In this document: positions 6,743-15,186 of the stretch, piece by piece | Position numbering within the stretch: the stretch's first letter is position 1 | Layout of the letters: every line of letters starts with the position of its first letter | Source of the DNA: SIG435 sp045530725 | GTDB taxonomy: Bacteria > Bacillota > Clostridia > UMGS1810 | DNA: 50,677 nucleotides | NCBI GenBank assembly: GCA_045530725.1 | Contig: JAZSCT010000030.1 | Location: forward strand, 1 to 50,677 | Direction: 5' to 3' | Notes under the pieces: model-generated | Told to the model about the DNA's origin: nothing | Databases searched by the model: none | Seen by the model: only the letters and a program-made list of their open reading frames with translations | Position numbers and translations under genes: made by a program

Positions 6743-7897
6743 TTATTTCAAAAGTTCATCAGAAAGATTGTCCAGAGCAATCTTTGTGTCATCATTCATC
6801 GAAGACATAATCTTCACTTCAGTTTCGCAAAGGGTAAGATTTTTACTCTTTGAAAGCATTTCTTTCATCACTTTTGCCGCCATTGGTGCCCAACTGCCGT
6901 TTTCTATAAATGCTACACGGCGCATCTGATAATTTCTTTCTGTAAGATGATCTATAAAAGTCCTCATAAATGGAAAAATATCTGCATTGTATGTGGTTGT
7001 CGCAAGAACGAGTTTTGAATATCTGAATGCATCTTCCACCGCTTCTGCCATATCACATCTCGCAAGGTCATTTATGACTACTTTTTTTGCACCTTTTTCT
7101 ATAAGTTTTTCTTTAAGATATTCAACCGCTTTTTTTGTATTGCCATATACAGACGTATATGCAATCATTATGCCCTCTTCTTCTGCCTTATATCCTGACC
7201 AGATATCATAAAGATTCATATAATAACCAAGATTTTCTTTTAATACAGGTCCGTGCAGAGGACAGATTATCTCTATATCAAGTGCAGAGGCTTTCTTAAG
7301 AAGTGACTGCACCTGCATACCGTATTTGCCTACAATACCGATATAGTATCTTCTCGCTTCACAAGCCCAGTCTTCTTCCACATCAAGTGCACCAAACTTG
7401 CCGAATCCGTCTGCGGAAAAAAGCACCTTACCCAGAGAATCATAACTTACAATTACTTCAGGCCAATGAACCATAGGTGCTGTAACAAATGTAAGTGTAC
7501 GCTCTCCGAGAGAAAGAGTATCTCCCTCTCCCACAACTATCTGTCTGTCAGAAAAATCCGTACCGAAAAACTGTTTCATCATCACAAAAGCCTTCTGCGA
7601 TGCCACAATCTTACACTCAGGATAAACCTTTGTAAACTCAAATATGTTTGCAGAATGATCAGGCTCCATATGATGAACTATAAGATAATCGGGTGATTTG
7701 TCACCGATAGTATTCTTTATATTTGAAAGCCACTCATCTTTAAAGTTTGCATCTACTGTATCCATTATGGCAATCTTTTCGTCACAGATAATGTATGAAT
7801 TGTAACTCATACCGTTCGGTACATCATACTGTCCTTCAAAAAGGTCTATATTGTGATCATTTACTCCGATGTATTTTATATTTTCTGTAATAAACAT
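6743..7897 (-). CDS. FprA-type A flavoprotein (flavodiiron protein)
   Basis: 384 residues. The N-terminal metallo-beta-lactamase-like domain has the diiron ligands HxExDH (His76, Glu78, Asp80, His81); the C-terminal flavodoxin domain starts near residue 243 with AYTSVYGNT, the FMN phosphate loop. Flavodiiron proteins reduce O2 to water or NO to N2O with electrons from rubredoxin, protecting strict anaerobes. The length is typical of the class A two-domain form. It is followed by rubredoxin 53 bp downstream and preceded by a broken lipid kinase gene 15 bp upstream, so all three were probably co-transcribed. Confidence 0.96.
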   Translation of the reverse strand: MFITENIKYIGVNDHNIDLFEGQYDVPNGMSYNSYIICDEKIAIMDTVDANFKDEWLSNIKNTIGDKSPDYLIVHHMEPDHSANIFEFTKVYPECKIVASQKAFVMMKQFFGTDFSDRQIVVGEGDTLSLGERTLTFVTAPMVHWPEVIVSYDSLGKVLFSADGFGKFGALDVEEDWACEARRYYIGIVGKYGMQVQSLLKKASALDIEIICPLHGPVLKENLGYYMNLYDIWSGYKAEEEGIMIAYTSVYGNTKKAVEYLKEKLIEKGAKKVVINDLARCDMAEAVEDAFRYSKLVLATTTYNADIFPFMRTFIDHLTERNYQMRRVAFIENGSWAPMAAKVMKEMLSKSKNLTLCETEVKIMSSMNDDTKIALDNLSDELLK

Positions 7898-7912
7898 ATT
7901 ATATTCTCCTTT

Positions 7913-8896
7913 TTACTTTGAAATGGCAGGCTCCTTGTCATAAGAATCAATCCTGCATACATCATTTTTTTCCGGGATAACAAAATTTATCGCCGAATCA
8001 ATAAGTTCAAATTCTGTCCTTCCCGCATCGATAATCTCACCATCTATACAAAGTCTCATATTTCCCTCAAGGGGTGTTACTGTAAGACGTCTGCATTTAT
8101 GTGCGGAGATTACTTTCTGTATATTTTTCAGTTTGGTATGGGTCCCCTTCATATAGAAGGGAAGTTTCGAAAGAAAATTGAGCCTTGAAATATTGTATAT
8201 AATATTTACGTCTATAATTCCGTCATTTACACATGCACCAGGGTTACTTTTTATACCGCCGCCACAGAATGAACCGTTTGCGACAGATGTAAGGAGAAGT
8301 GGGCCTTTGTGCATCAACTTGTCATCAAGTCTGATCTCAAGATTTGCACCTTTTTTCTTAAGCAATACAGAAAAAATCGACAAAAAATAAGCGAGAGATC
8401 CCGAAACAAAAGGTTTCTGCTTCATCCTGGATGTAAGGTCTGCCACATTGCAGTCAAATCATATATTAAACATATTTGCACAGTATTTCTGTATGACTTT
8501 GCCCGATACTTCTGTTGTATATTTTATAATGTCACACTTGACAGTTTTGCCTGTGATTTGCTTTTGCACATCACGAAAGTCCAGTTCTTTGGAAAAATTT
8601 CTGCAGAAATCATTTCCTGTACCCATTGGTATAATGCCAACTTCCACGCCATCTTTTCCGTATGCGCCGTTTATCACTTCAGAAAAAGTCCCGTCGCCGC
8701 CACATGCAATAAATCGGGCACATCCATTATCTGACAAATAGTTTCTTACGAAAATCTCTGCATCGCCTACTGCTTTGGTAATATATATTTCCGTATCTTT
8801 ATTCAGTCTTTTGGAGGCTTTCTTCACAGAAAATATCACATCTGATATTCTGTTGTTTTTCCCTGCCATAGGATTAATAATAAACACAGTTTTCAT
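7913..8896 (-). pseudogene. Diacylglycerol/lipid kinase (YegS-like) with in-frame TGA
   Basis: A complete 328-codon frame from ATG 8896 (GGAGAT before it) encodes a DagK/YegS lipid kinase: NPMAGKNN nucleotide loop near residue 9, CGGDGT catalytic motif (65-70), MGTGNDF (91-97), then the C-terminal beta-sandwich with GGGIKSNPGACVNDG. Codon 146 (8459-8461) is TGA where the family normally has Gly (FNI-G-FDCN), so one G-to-T change (GGA to TGA) explains it. Everything downstream is in frame and well conserved. It could be a recent pseudogene, a sequence error or rare readthrough; a GTG restart at 8446 would give only the C-terminal domain. Confidence 0.85.
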
Positions 8897-8937
8897 AAGT
8901 ATATCTCCGATTGTCACTAATAAGTCCATACATTACG

Positions 8938-8966
8938 ATTATATACCAGTAAAGGGAGAATTTCAA
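8938..8966 (-). promoter_or_regulatory. Promoter of the lipid kinase-flavodiiron-rubredoxin operon
   Basis: Minus strand: -35 TTGAAA (8966-8961), 17-bp spacer, -10 TATAAT (8943-8938), 42 bp before the lipid kinase ATG. No other promoter is evident before the flavodiiron gene, so this probably drives it too. Confidence 0.65.
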
Positions 8967-8995
8967 GGGGGAATTTTTTCAATCTTCAAAATAAA

Positions 8996-9026
8996 AAGAT
9001 GTAAAAGCACATTGCTTTTACATCTT
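8996..9026 (-). terminator. Terminator of pflBA
   Basis: 14-bp stem AAGATGTAAAAGCA / TGCTTTTACATCTT and T-run on the minus strand; the pflA stop codon lies inside the stem. Confidence 0.9.
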
Positions 9027-9764
9027 AATATTAAATATTTTTTCTGCTTTGTCCATTTCTTCCCTGTCAGGCGATCTTGCACTTTTAAGTGTATAGGGAA
9101 TACCGAGTTTTTCCCATTTGAACATTCCGAGAGAATGATACGGAAGGACCTCCACTCTTTCTACAGTTTTTAATCCCGAGATAAAATCCGCTATGTTATT
9201 CATATCCTCTTCATCGTCGGTAAGTCCCGGTACAAGCACGTGTCTTATCCACATTTTATTACCATTATCAGAAAGATACTGTGCCATTTCAAGGATATTC
9301 TGATTATCAAATCCTGTAAGGGATTTATGACCTTTGGAGTCATACTGTTTAATATCAAGTATAAACAAATCCACATACTTTGTAAGTTCACTAAAATCCT
9401 TCATAAATTCTTCATCCTGACAAAATGGCTGACCTGAGGTATCTACAGCAGTATGCACACCTTTTTGTTTAAGAATTTTCATAAATTCAATGAGAGGTTT
9501 AATCTGCAAAAGAGGTTCTCCTCCGCTTACTGTCACTCCACCCTTTGAAGAATCTTTGCCCCAATATGTACGGTATTTAAGGACTCTTTCACATAGTTTG
9601 TCAACAGAGTACTCTTCTCCTTTGTCCATAGACCAGGTTTCCGGATTGTGACAGTATCTGCATCGCATTCTGCATCCTTGCAAAAACACCACAAATCTTA
9701 CTCCCGGTCCATCTACCGAGCCAAAACTCTCAAGAGAATGAACATTTAACTTATATTCTTGCAT
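9018..9764 (-). CDS. pflA: Pyruvate formate-lyase activating enzyme
   Basis: 248 residues, a radical-SAM enzyme. The cluster motif CxxxCxxC is at Cys31, Cys35 and Cys38 (CRMRCRYC); GGVTVSGGEPLLQ follows as the SAM-binding GGE motif. It uses a [4Fe-4S] cluster and S-adenosylmethionine to create the glycyl radical on PflB. Its start overlaps the end of pflB by 14 bp, so the two are translationally coupled, as is usual. The single-cluster short form lacks the extra ferredoxin insert seen in activators of other glycyl-radical enzymes, which supports the pyruvate formate-lyase assignment. Confidence 0.97.
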   Translation of the reverse strand: MQEYKLNVHSLESFGSVDGPGVRFVVFLQGCRMRCRYCHNPETWSMDKGEEYSVDKLCERVLKYRTYWGKDSSKGGVTVSGGEPLLQIKPLIEFMKILKQKGVHTAVDTSGQPFCQDEEFMKDFSELTKYVDLFILDIKQYDSKGHKSLTGFDNQNILEMAQYLSDNGNKMWIRHVLVPGLTDDEEDMNNIADFISGLKTVERVEVLPYHSLGMFKWEKLGIPYTLKSARSPDREEMDKAEKIFNIKM

Positions 9765-12000
9765 GGCATGTTCTGGATATTACATCCATCTGCTGTTCTT
9801 TTGTAAGATCGATAAACTTAACAGCATAACCTGATACACGAATAGTGAAGTTTGCATATTCTTCCTTTTCGGGATGTTCCATAGCATCATAGAGTTTCTC
9901 GATACCGAACACATTCACATTAAGGTGATGTGCCCCCTGATCAAAATAACCGTCCATAATATTTACAAGGTTGTCTGTTCTTTCTTCATCAGAGTGACCC
10001 AATGCATCAGGATTTATAGTCTGGGTATTTGAAATACCATCAAGTGCCCAATGATATGGAAGTTTGGCAACAGAATTAAGAGATGCTAGAAGTCCGCTTT
10101 CTTCTGCTCCGTAACTTGGGTTTGCACCCGGTGACAAAGGTTCACCCGCTCTTCTTCCGTCAGGAAGATTGCCTGTAGCCTTACCATATACAACATTTGA
10201 TGTGATGGTAAGGATACTTGTGGTAGCCTCTGAATCACGGTATGTATGATTCTTTTTGATTTTTTCAAGGAACATTTTAAGAACCCATATAGCAATATCA
10301 TCTGCTCTGTCATCATCATTTCCGTATCTTGGGAAATCGCCTTCTGTAACAAAGTCAACAACTATACCATCATCATCGCGGATACACTTAACCTTTGCAT
10401 ATTTGATAGCACTTAAGGAATCTACTACGTGAGAGAATCCTGCTATACCTGTAGCAAATGTACGACGAAGATCTGTATCGATAAGAGCCATTTCCGCTGC
10501 TTCATAATTGTATTTATCGTGCATATACTGAATCACATTAAGAGTATTTACATATAGTGATGTGAGCCAGTCAAGCATTACATCGAACTTCTTGATCACT
10601 TCATCATAATCCAGATATTCACTTGTGATAGGTGCATATGGCGGACTTACCTGCTCTCTTGTCTTGACATCTACACCGCCGTTGATAGCGTACAAAAGTG
10701 CCTTGGCAAGGTTTGCTCTTGCACCGAAGAACTGCATTTCCTTACCTGTCTGTGTAGCAGATACACAACAACAGATAGAATAATCATCGCCCCATATAGG
10801 CTTCATAACATCATCATTTTCGTACTGTACAGAACTTGTCTTGATAGAGATTTCTGCAGCATATTTCTTGAAATTATCACCCAGTTTGCTTGAATAAAGC
10901 ACAGTAAGATTAGGTTCAGGAGAAGGTCCCATATTTTCCAGAGTATGTAAGAATCTGAAGTCGGTCTTTGTAACCATTGATCTTCCGTCAACACCTATTC
11001 CGCCCACTTCAAGTGTAGCCCATACAGGGTCGCCGCTGAAAAGTTGATTATAAGCAGGAATACGGGCAAACTTAACCATACGGAATTTCATTACCATATG
11101 ATCGATAAGTTCCTGTGCTTCGGATTCGGTAATTACTCCGTTTCTCAAGTCTCTTTCGATATATATATCAAGGAATGTGGAGATTCTTCCCACACTCATA
11201 GCCGCACCGTTCTGGGTCTTGATTGCAGCAAGATAGCCGAAATAAAGCCATTGAACCGCTTCTCTGGCATCCTTTGCAGGCTTTGAGATATCAAAGCCGT
11301 AACTTCTCGCCATAATCTTCATATCTTCAAGTGCACCAATCTGCAATGCCACTTCTTCTCTGAGTCTTATTACGTTATCTGTCATTGCACCTTCCAGCAC
11401 AGAAAGATCTTTGTATTTAGCCTCAATAAGTGCATCCACACCATAAAGTGCAACTCTTCTGTAGTCACCTACTATTCTTCCTCTGCCGTATGAATCAGGA
11501 AGACCGGTAATGATCTTATTGTGACGTGCTTTTTTCATCTCAGGTGTATATGCATCAAATACACCCTGATTGTGTGTACGTGAATACTCATTAAATATCT
11601 TTTCGAATTTGGAATTCACCATATAACCGTTGGTTTCACAGGCTTTGATAGCAAGTTTGATTCCGCCAAAAGGCATAAATGCCCTTTTTAGCGGCTTATC
11701 TGTCTGAAGACCTACCACCTTTTCAAGATCTTTAAGTTCAGGATCTATATATCCCGGAGCATATGCTGTAAGAGTGGAAACAACCTCTGTTTCCATATCA
11801 AGCACTCCACCCTTTGCTCTCTCTTCTTTCTGCAATTTCTGCAAAGCACCCCAGAGTTTATCTGTGGCTTCTGTGGAATCTGCAAGGAAGGACGAATCCC
11901 CCTCATATACTGTATAGTTCTTCTGTATGAAGTCTCTGGTATTAATTTCTTCTTTCCATATTCTTCCTTCAAATCCATTCCATTGTTCAAAATTCAACAT
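9751..12000 (-). CDS. pflB: Formate C-acetyltransferase (pyruvate formate-lyase)
   Basis: 749 residues, full length. The catalytic adjacent cysteines sit at about residues 409-412 in an unusual CCC run (SICCCVSA), and the radical glycine is Gly724 in RVSGYAVKF near the C-terminus. The enzyme splits pyruvate with CoA into acetyl-CoA and formate, the key anaerobic fermentation step. It is activated by the overlapping pflA product. A leader of about 140 nt and a promoter with overlapping palindromes (12,121-12,224) precede it, pointing to redox or metabolite control. Confidence 0.97.
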   Translation of the reverse strand: MLNFEQWNGFEGRIWKEEINTRDFIQKNYTVYEGDSSFLADSTEATDKLWGALQKLQKEERAKGGVLDMETEVVSTLTAYAPGYIDPELKDLEKVVGLQTDKPLKRAFMPFGGIKLAIKACETNGYMVNSKFEKIFNEYSRTHNQGVFDAYTPEMKKARHNKIITGLPDSYGRGRIVGDYRRVALYGVDALIEAKYKDLSVLEGAMTDNVIRLREEVALQIGALEDMKIMARSYGFDISKPAKDAREAVQWLYFGYLAAIKTQNGAAMSVGRISTFLDIYIERDLRNGVITESEAQELIDHMVMKFRMVKFARIPAYNQLFSGDPVWATLEVGGIGVDGRSMVTKTDFRFLHTLENMGPSPEPNLTVLYSSKLGDNFKKYAAEISIKTSSVQYENDDVMKPIWGDDYSICCCVSATQTGKEMQFFGARANLAKALLYAINGGVDVKTREQVSPPYAPITSEYLDYDEVIKKFDVMLDWLTSLYVNTLNVIQYMHDKYNYEAAEMALIDTDLRRTFATGIAGFSHVVDSLSAIKYAKVKCIRDDDGIVVDFVTEGDFPRYGNDDDRADDIAIWVLKMFLEKIKKNHTYRDSEATTSILTITSNVVYGKATGNLPDGRRAGEPLSPGANPSYGAEESGLLASLNSVAKLPYHWALDGISNTQTINPDALGHSDEERTDNLVNIMDGYFDQGAHHLNVNVFGIEKLYDAMEHPEKEEYANFTIRVSGYAVKFIDLTKEQQMDVISRTCHARI

Positions 12001-12120
12001 AACCCCTTATCCTTTCAGTCCGTCGGAATATACTTACAGCGTCTTTACGGACAGCCGACACCGAATAAAAATGCCCACATACAAAATAAATTGCATACAG
12101 GCAAATATTTTCGACAAAAA

Positions 12121-12224
12121 ATACCATTTATATGGTACATTGCTTATTCTATCATACAAAAATCACGATGTCAATATATTGTGTATATTTTTTATGTTAT
12201 TTTTATAACAAACACAATATATTG
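12121..12224 (-). promoter_or_regulatory. pflB promoter with multiple operator-like palindromes
   Basis: Minus strand: -35 TTGACA (12174-12169), 17-bp spacer, -10 TAGAAT (12151-12146). Upstream are two copies of the 12-mer CACAATATATTG as inverted repeats (12172-12183, overlapping the -35, and 12213-12224), each with a self-palindromic CAATATATTG core. Between them is TGTTAT-TTTT-ATAACA (12195-12210), which resembles Rex-type NADH-responsive operators. In the leader is another palindrome, ACCATttatATGGT (12123-12136). Which regulator binds is an inference. Confidence 0.65.
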
Positions 12225-12668
12225 TTATTGCAGCATTTCTAAAAACATATTGCACACAGGTGATGAGGCTTTATTTGTATAAATATAGGTTTCTCTGTAA
12301 ATCCCTTCTTCTATCGGTATCAGTCTGAAGTCCCATCAAGTTTCTTATCCCAGGATACTTTTTCTTGAACTCCATTATAGCGTTGTTTACTCTTGCACGG
12401 TTTGTGAGAAGCAAAATACGTATTTCTCCCGAAGGAAGAGATGCATACTAGTACATTTTCATTTTTGCCTTTTTACTTCTGATTCACACAAATCAAGAGC
12501 CTTTAAGAATATTCTTACGCATTCATTCAGTCTTAAACTGTTTGCACTACGGTCAAAGAGCCTGACGTCAAGTTCTTTTTCAAGTTTTTTTGATTGCAAC
12601 AGGTACACTTGATGCAGGCACATAGAACTCCTTGGCTGTATGAGATATATTTTCACATATTGCCACAT
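12225..12668 (-). pseudogene. Decayed LysR-family regulator
   Basis: Three pieces in different frames match a LysR protein in order: the winged-helix part VAICENISHTAKEFYVPASS with VAIKK; then KLEKELDVRLFDRSANSLRLNEC in another frame; a linker stretch with GEIRILLLTNRARVNNAIMEFKKKYP; and finally the C-terminal end (IPIEEGIYRETYIYTNKASS ... FLEMLQ, stop at 12225-12227). The start of the first helix and most of the effector domain are gone. At about 12668 LysR similarity stops abruptly, next to a fragment of a membrane protein on the other strand. Confidence 0.7.
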
Positions 12669-12764
12669 TGGTGATTGCGGGAATTGTGCCTGATGTAAAA
12701 GTATTTCTTGCAATCGGATGTATAGTAGTGGCATCATACTTTGCAGTATATAAAAAAATGTAAA
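12669..12764 (+). pseudogene. C-terminal fragment of a membrane protein
   Basis: The plus-strand frame reads LVIAGIVPDVKVFLAIGC then a hydrophobic VVASYF run and ends AVYKKM-stop at 12764. This looks like the last transmembrane helix and cytoplasmic tail of a transporter. No start or upstream part exists; the sequence before it is LysR debris on the opposite strand. A deletion between a divergent LysR/transporter pair would produce this layout. The transporter family cannot be told from one helix. Confidence 0.45.
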
Positions 12765-12797
12765 AAGAATACATATATACCAAAGATTTATATATAA

Positions 12798-12850
12798 TAA
12801 AGAGTATATCCTGTTTGACAACAAGTCAAAACTGTGATATACTCTTTTTT
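12798..12850. terminator. Long palindrome that also contains the ssrA promoter
   Basis: AAAGAGTATATC / GATATACTCTTT form a 12-bp outer stem with an inner TTTGAC / GTCAAA stem; a T-run follows on the plus strand. It would terminate transcripts of the truncated membrane gene. Confidence 0.6.
12815..12843 (+). promoter_or_regulatory. ssrA promoter
   Basis: Perfect -35 TTGACA (12815-12820), 17-bp spacer, -10 TATACT (12838-12843), about 26 bp before the mature tmRNA end. Both boxes lie within the palindrome at 12798-12850. Confidence 0.85.
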
Positions 12851-12868
12851 GCTTACAAATTAATATAT

Positions 12869-13219
12869 GGGGCTGCAATGGTTTCGACGGGGATTTTGAA
12901 CCTTAAGGAGCGAGTAGTGGCGGGAACCACTTAAAAATCCTAAACTTTAAATTTAAACGCTAACAATAATTTAGCTTACGCTGCCTAATTAACGGCAGCC
13001 ATCCTTGTTTCGTATTACCGCGTATGAAATAAAGGGTGTCATCTTTAGCGGTGCACATGAGTGTGTAAAGCTTTGAACACACCAGGTATAATGAAGCTAC
13101 TGATTTATGCAGATTGTTTGTGAACTGCATAATGAGGGAATGTTGATCACAAACTGCACTCGGAGTACCTTTTGCGGATAGGTTTTCGGACAGGAGTTCG
13201 ATTCTCCTCAGCTCCACCA
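12869..13219 (+). ncRNA. ssrA: Transfer-messenger RNA (tmRNA)
   Basis: The 5' end GGGGCTGCAATGG and the 3' end with T-arm GGAGTTCGATTCTCC and CAGCTCCACCA form the alanine-tRNA-like domain. The resume codon GCT is at 12959, and the encoded tag is ANNNLAYAA followed by TAA (12959-12988), of the usual type ending in AA for proteolysis. Length is 351 nt. tmRNA with SmpB rescues stalled ribosomes and tags the nascent peptide. It has its own strong promoter and a terminator directly after the CCA. Confidence 0.98.
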
Positions 13220-13571
13220 AAAAAATTAACACCTAAGAGGGTGTTTATTTTTTTGGTCGCAATTTGGAGAGAATCGAACTCGACGAGTACGAGCGTTAAG
13301 AAAATGATTGATAATCATTTTTAGCGAGTAGCGGTGAGTCGGGTACTGAAAAGCATCGCTTTTCGGTCGGCGAGCCAGGCAATTTTGTGTATGCAAAATT
13401 GGTTTGCTCCTCAGCTCCACCAAAAAAATAAACACCTAAAAAGGTGTTTATTTTTTTGGTCATAATTTGGAGAGAATCGAACTCGACGAGTACGAGCGTT
13501 AAGAAAATGATTGATAATCATTTTTAGCCAGTAGCGGTGAGTCGGGTACTGAAAAGCATCGCTTTTCGGTC
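13204..13571. repeat. Duplicated ssrA 3' end and downstream segment
   Basis: Two 165-bp direct repeats, 13204-13368 and 13407-13571, differ at about six positions with no indels. Each begins with the last bases of ssrA (CTCCTCAGCTCCACC), includes the terminator, an inverted T-arm-like stretch (GGAGAGAATCGAACTC), and two hairpins (AAAATGATTgatAATCATTTT and GAAAAGCatcGCTTTTC). The first is part of the working ssrA; the second is a lone tail. The 3' end of ssrA is a classic attachment site for integrative elements, so this is probably an integration/excision scar. Confidence 0.8.
13220..13256 (+). terminator. ssrA terminator
   Basis: Stem AACACC/GGTGTT flanked by A- and T-runs (AAAAAAATTAACACC... 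GGTGTTTATTTTTTT). A near copy lies at 13422-13459 in the second repeat unit. Confidence 0.85.
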
Positions 13572-13617
13572 ATAATCTAAAGGAAACAATAAAAATTTGT
13601 TCAAGGAAATAGTATAT

Positions 13618-13656
13618 AAAAGGACTGTCTCACTTGTTTAGTGAGACAGTCCTTTT
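13618..13656. terminator. gdhA terminator
   Basis: 16-bp perfect stem AAAAGGACTGTCTCAC / GTGAGACAGTCCTTTT with T-run on the minus strand, behind gdhA. Confidence 0.9.
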
Positions 13657-13674
13657 ATTCTCATATACTATTGA

Positions 13675-15021
13675 TTAGCAAGCACCATGTGCAAGCATTG
13701 TTTCTGCTACCTTAAGGAAGCCTGCAATATTTGCACCATATACAAGGTTGTCTTCGTAACCGTATTCTTTGGCAGCGTTTGAAGCATTCTTGTAGATGTT
13801 TTTCATAATTTCGTGAAGTTTTGCATCAACTTCTTCGAATGTCCATGAATATCTCATAGAGTTCTGGCTCATTTCAAGAGCAGATGTAGCAACACCGCCT
13901 GCATTTGCTGCTTTGGCAGGTCCGAAGAATACGCCATTTGACTGGAATGTTGCAATTGCTTCAGGAGTTGATGGCATATTAGCGCCTTCTGCAACAAGCA
14001 TTACACCGTTTGCAACAAGTACTTTTGCACTTTCTTCGTTGATTTCATTCTGTGTAGCACATGGGAGTGCGATATCACATTTAATTGTCCAGATACCTGA
14101 GCAACCTTCATGGTATTCTGCTTCAGGATGATAGTTGAGGTATTCTTTGATTCTCTTTCTTTCTACTTCCTTAATCTGCTTAACTGCTTTAAGGTCGATA
14201 CCGTTTTTATCATAGATATATCCGTTTGAATCAGAAAGAGCAACTACCTTACCACCAAGCTGTGTAGCCTTTTCTGTAGCATAGATAGCAACATTACCTG
14301 AACCTGAAACTACAACTGTCTTGCCTTCAAAACTCATACCCTTATCTTTGAGCATTTCGTTTGTGAAATAGCAAAGACCATAACCTGTAGCCTCTTTTCT
14401 TGCAAGGCTTCCGCCGTATGTAAGACCTTTACCTGTAAGTACACCTGTAAATTCATCTCTTATTCTCTTGTACTGACCGAAAAGGTAACCGATTTCTCTT
14501 GCACCAACACCGATATCCCCTGCAGGTACGTCTGTGTCTGCACCGATATATTTAGCAAGTTCTGTCATAAAACTCTGACAGAATTTCATAACTTCCATAT
14601 CTGATTTACCCTTAGGATCGAAGTCAGAACCACCCTTACCGCCACCGATTGGGAGACCTGTAAGTGAGTTTTTGAAAATCTGTTCGAAACCAAGGAACTT
14701 GATGATACCTTCGTTAACTGATGGGTGGAATCTTAAGCCACCCTTGTAAGGTCCGATTGCACTGTTGAACTGCACTCTGAAACCTCTGTTTACCTGCACC
14801 TTACCATTGTCATCAATCCATGGAACTCTGAACTTGATGATTCTTTCAGGTTCTACGATACTTTCGATAACGCCTTTTTCTACGAAGTCAGGTCTCTTTT
14901 CGATAACAGGCTCCAATGATTCGAGAACTTCTCTTACCGCCTGATGAAATTCAGGTTCATTGCCGTTTCTCTTTTCAACCCTTTCCATAAGGCCGATTAA
15001 ATATTCATTCTTAAGTGCCAT
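13675..15021 (-). CDS. gdhA: Glutamate dehydrogenase
   Basis: 448 residues, the length of bacterial hexameric enzymes. It contains the substrate motif GPYKGGLRFHPSVN, the catalytic region GGGKGGSDFDPKGKSD, and the Rossmann loop VVSGSGNVAIYA. It interconverts 2-oxoglutarate plus ammonia and glutamate with NAD(P)H; coenzyme choice is not settled here, though similar proteins are mostly NADP-linked. ATG 15021 is used because AGGAGG (15031-15036) precedes it; the frame extends further upstream into non-coding sequence. It is a single-gene unit with its own terminator. Confidence 0.97.
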   Translation of the reverse strand: MALKNEYLIGLMERVEKRNGNEPEFHQAVREVLESLEPVIEKRPDFVEKGVIESIVEPERIIKFRVPWIDDNGKVQVNRGFRVQFNSAIGPYKGGLRFHPSVNEGIIKFLGFEQIFKNSLTGLPIGGGKGGSDFDPKGKSDMEVMKFCQSFMTELAKYIGADTDVPAGDIGVGAREIGYLFGQYKRIRDEFTGVLTGKGLTYGGSLARKEATGYGLCYFTNEMLKDKGMSFEGKTVVVSGSGNVAIYATEKATQLGGKVVALSDSNGYIYDKNGIDLKAVKQIKEVERKRIKEYLNYHPEAEYHEGCSGIWTIKCDIALPCATQNEINEESAKVLVANGVMLVAEGANMPSTPEAIATFQSNGVFFGPAKAANAGGVATSALEMSQNSMRYSWTFEEVDAKLHEIMKNIYKNASNAAKEYGYEDNLVYGANIAGFLKVAETMLAHGAC

Positions 15022-15186
15022 TTTGAAATTCCTCCTAAATTTTAAATATGGTGAAATTATACACCCAAAGGGGCGAAATTGCAAGTAAAATTCACAAAAA
15101 TTCGATTGCTCTACAGAATTGTAGCAAATCTACTGAATTATGCGCAAAAATCTGCAACTTTTGTGTGAAAATCTTGCATTTTGACA

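Noticed and set aside
8459..8461. Genetic-code change with TGA as a sense codon
   Set aside because: Other clearly intact genes here, such as dxs, end with TGA, so it is a normal stop; a single point mutation explains the case better.
12960..13435. Minus-strand frames of 90 and 69 codons across ssrA and its repeat (VELRRIELL type)
   Set aside because: They are translations of the complement of tmRNA and its duplicated tail, a common mis-annotation; no ribosome site.
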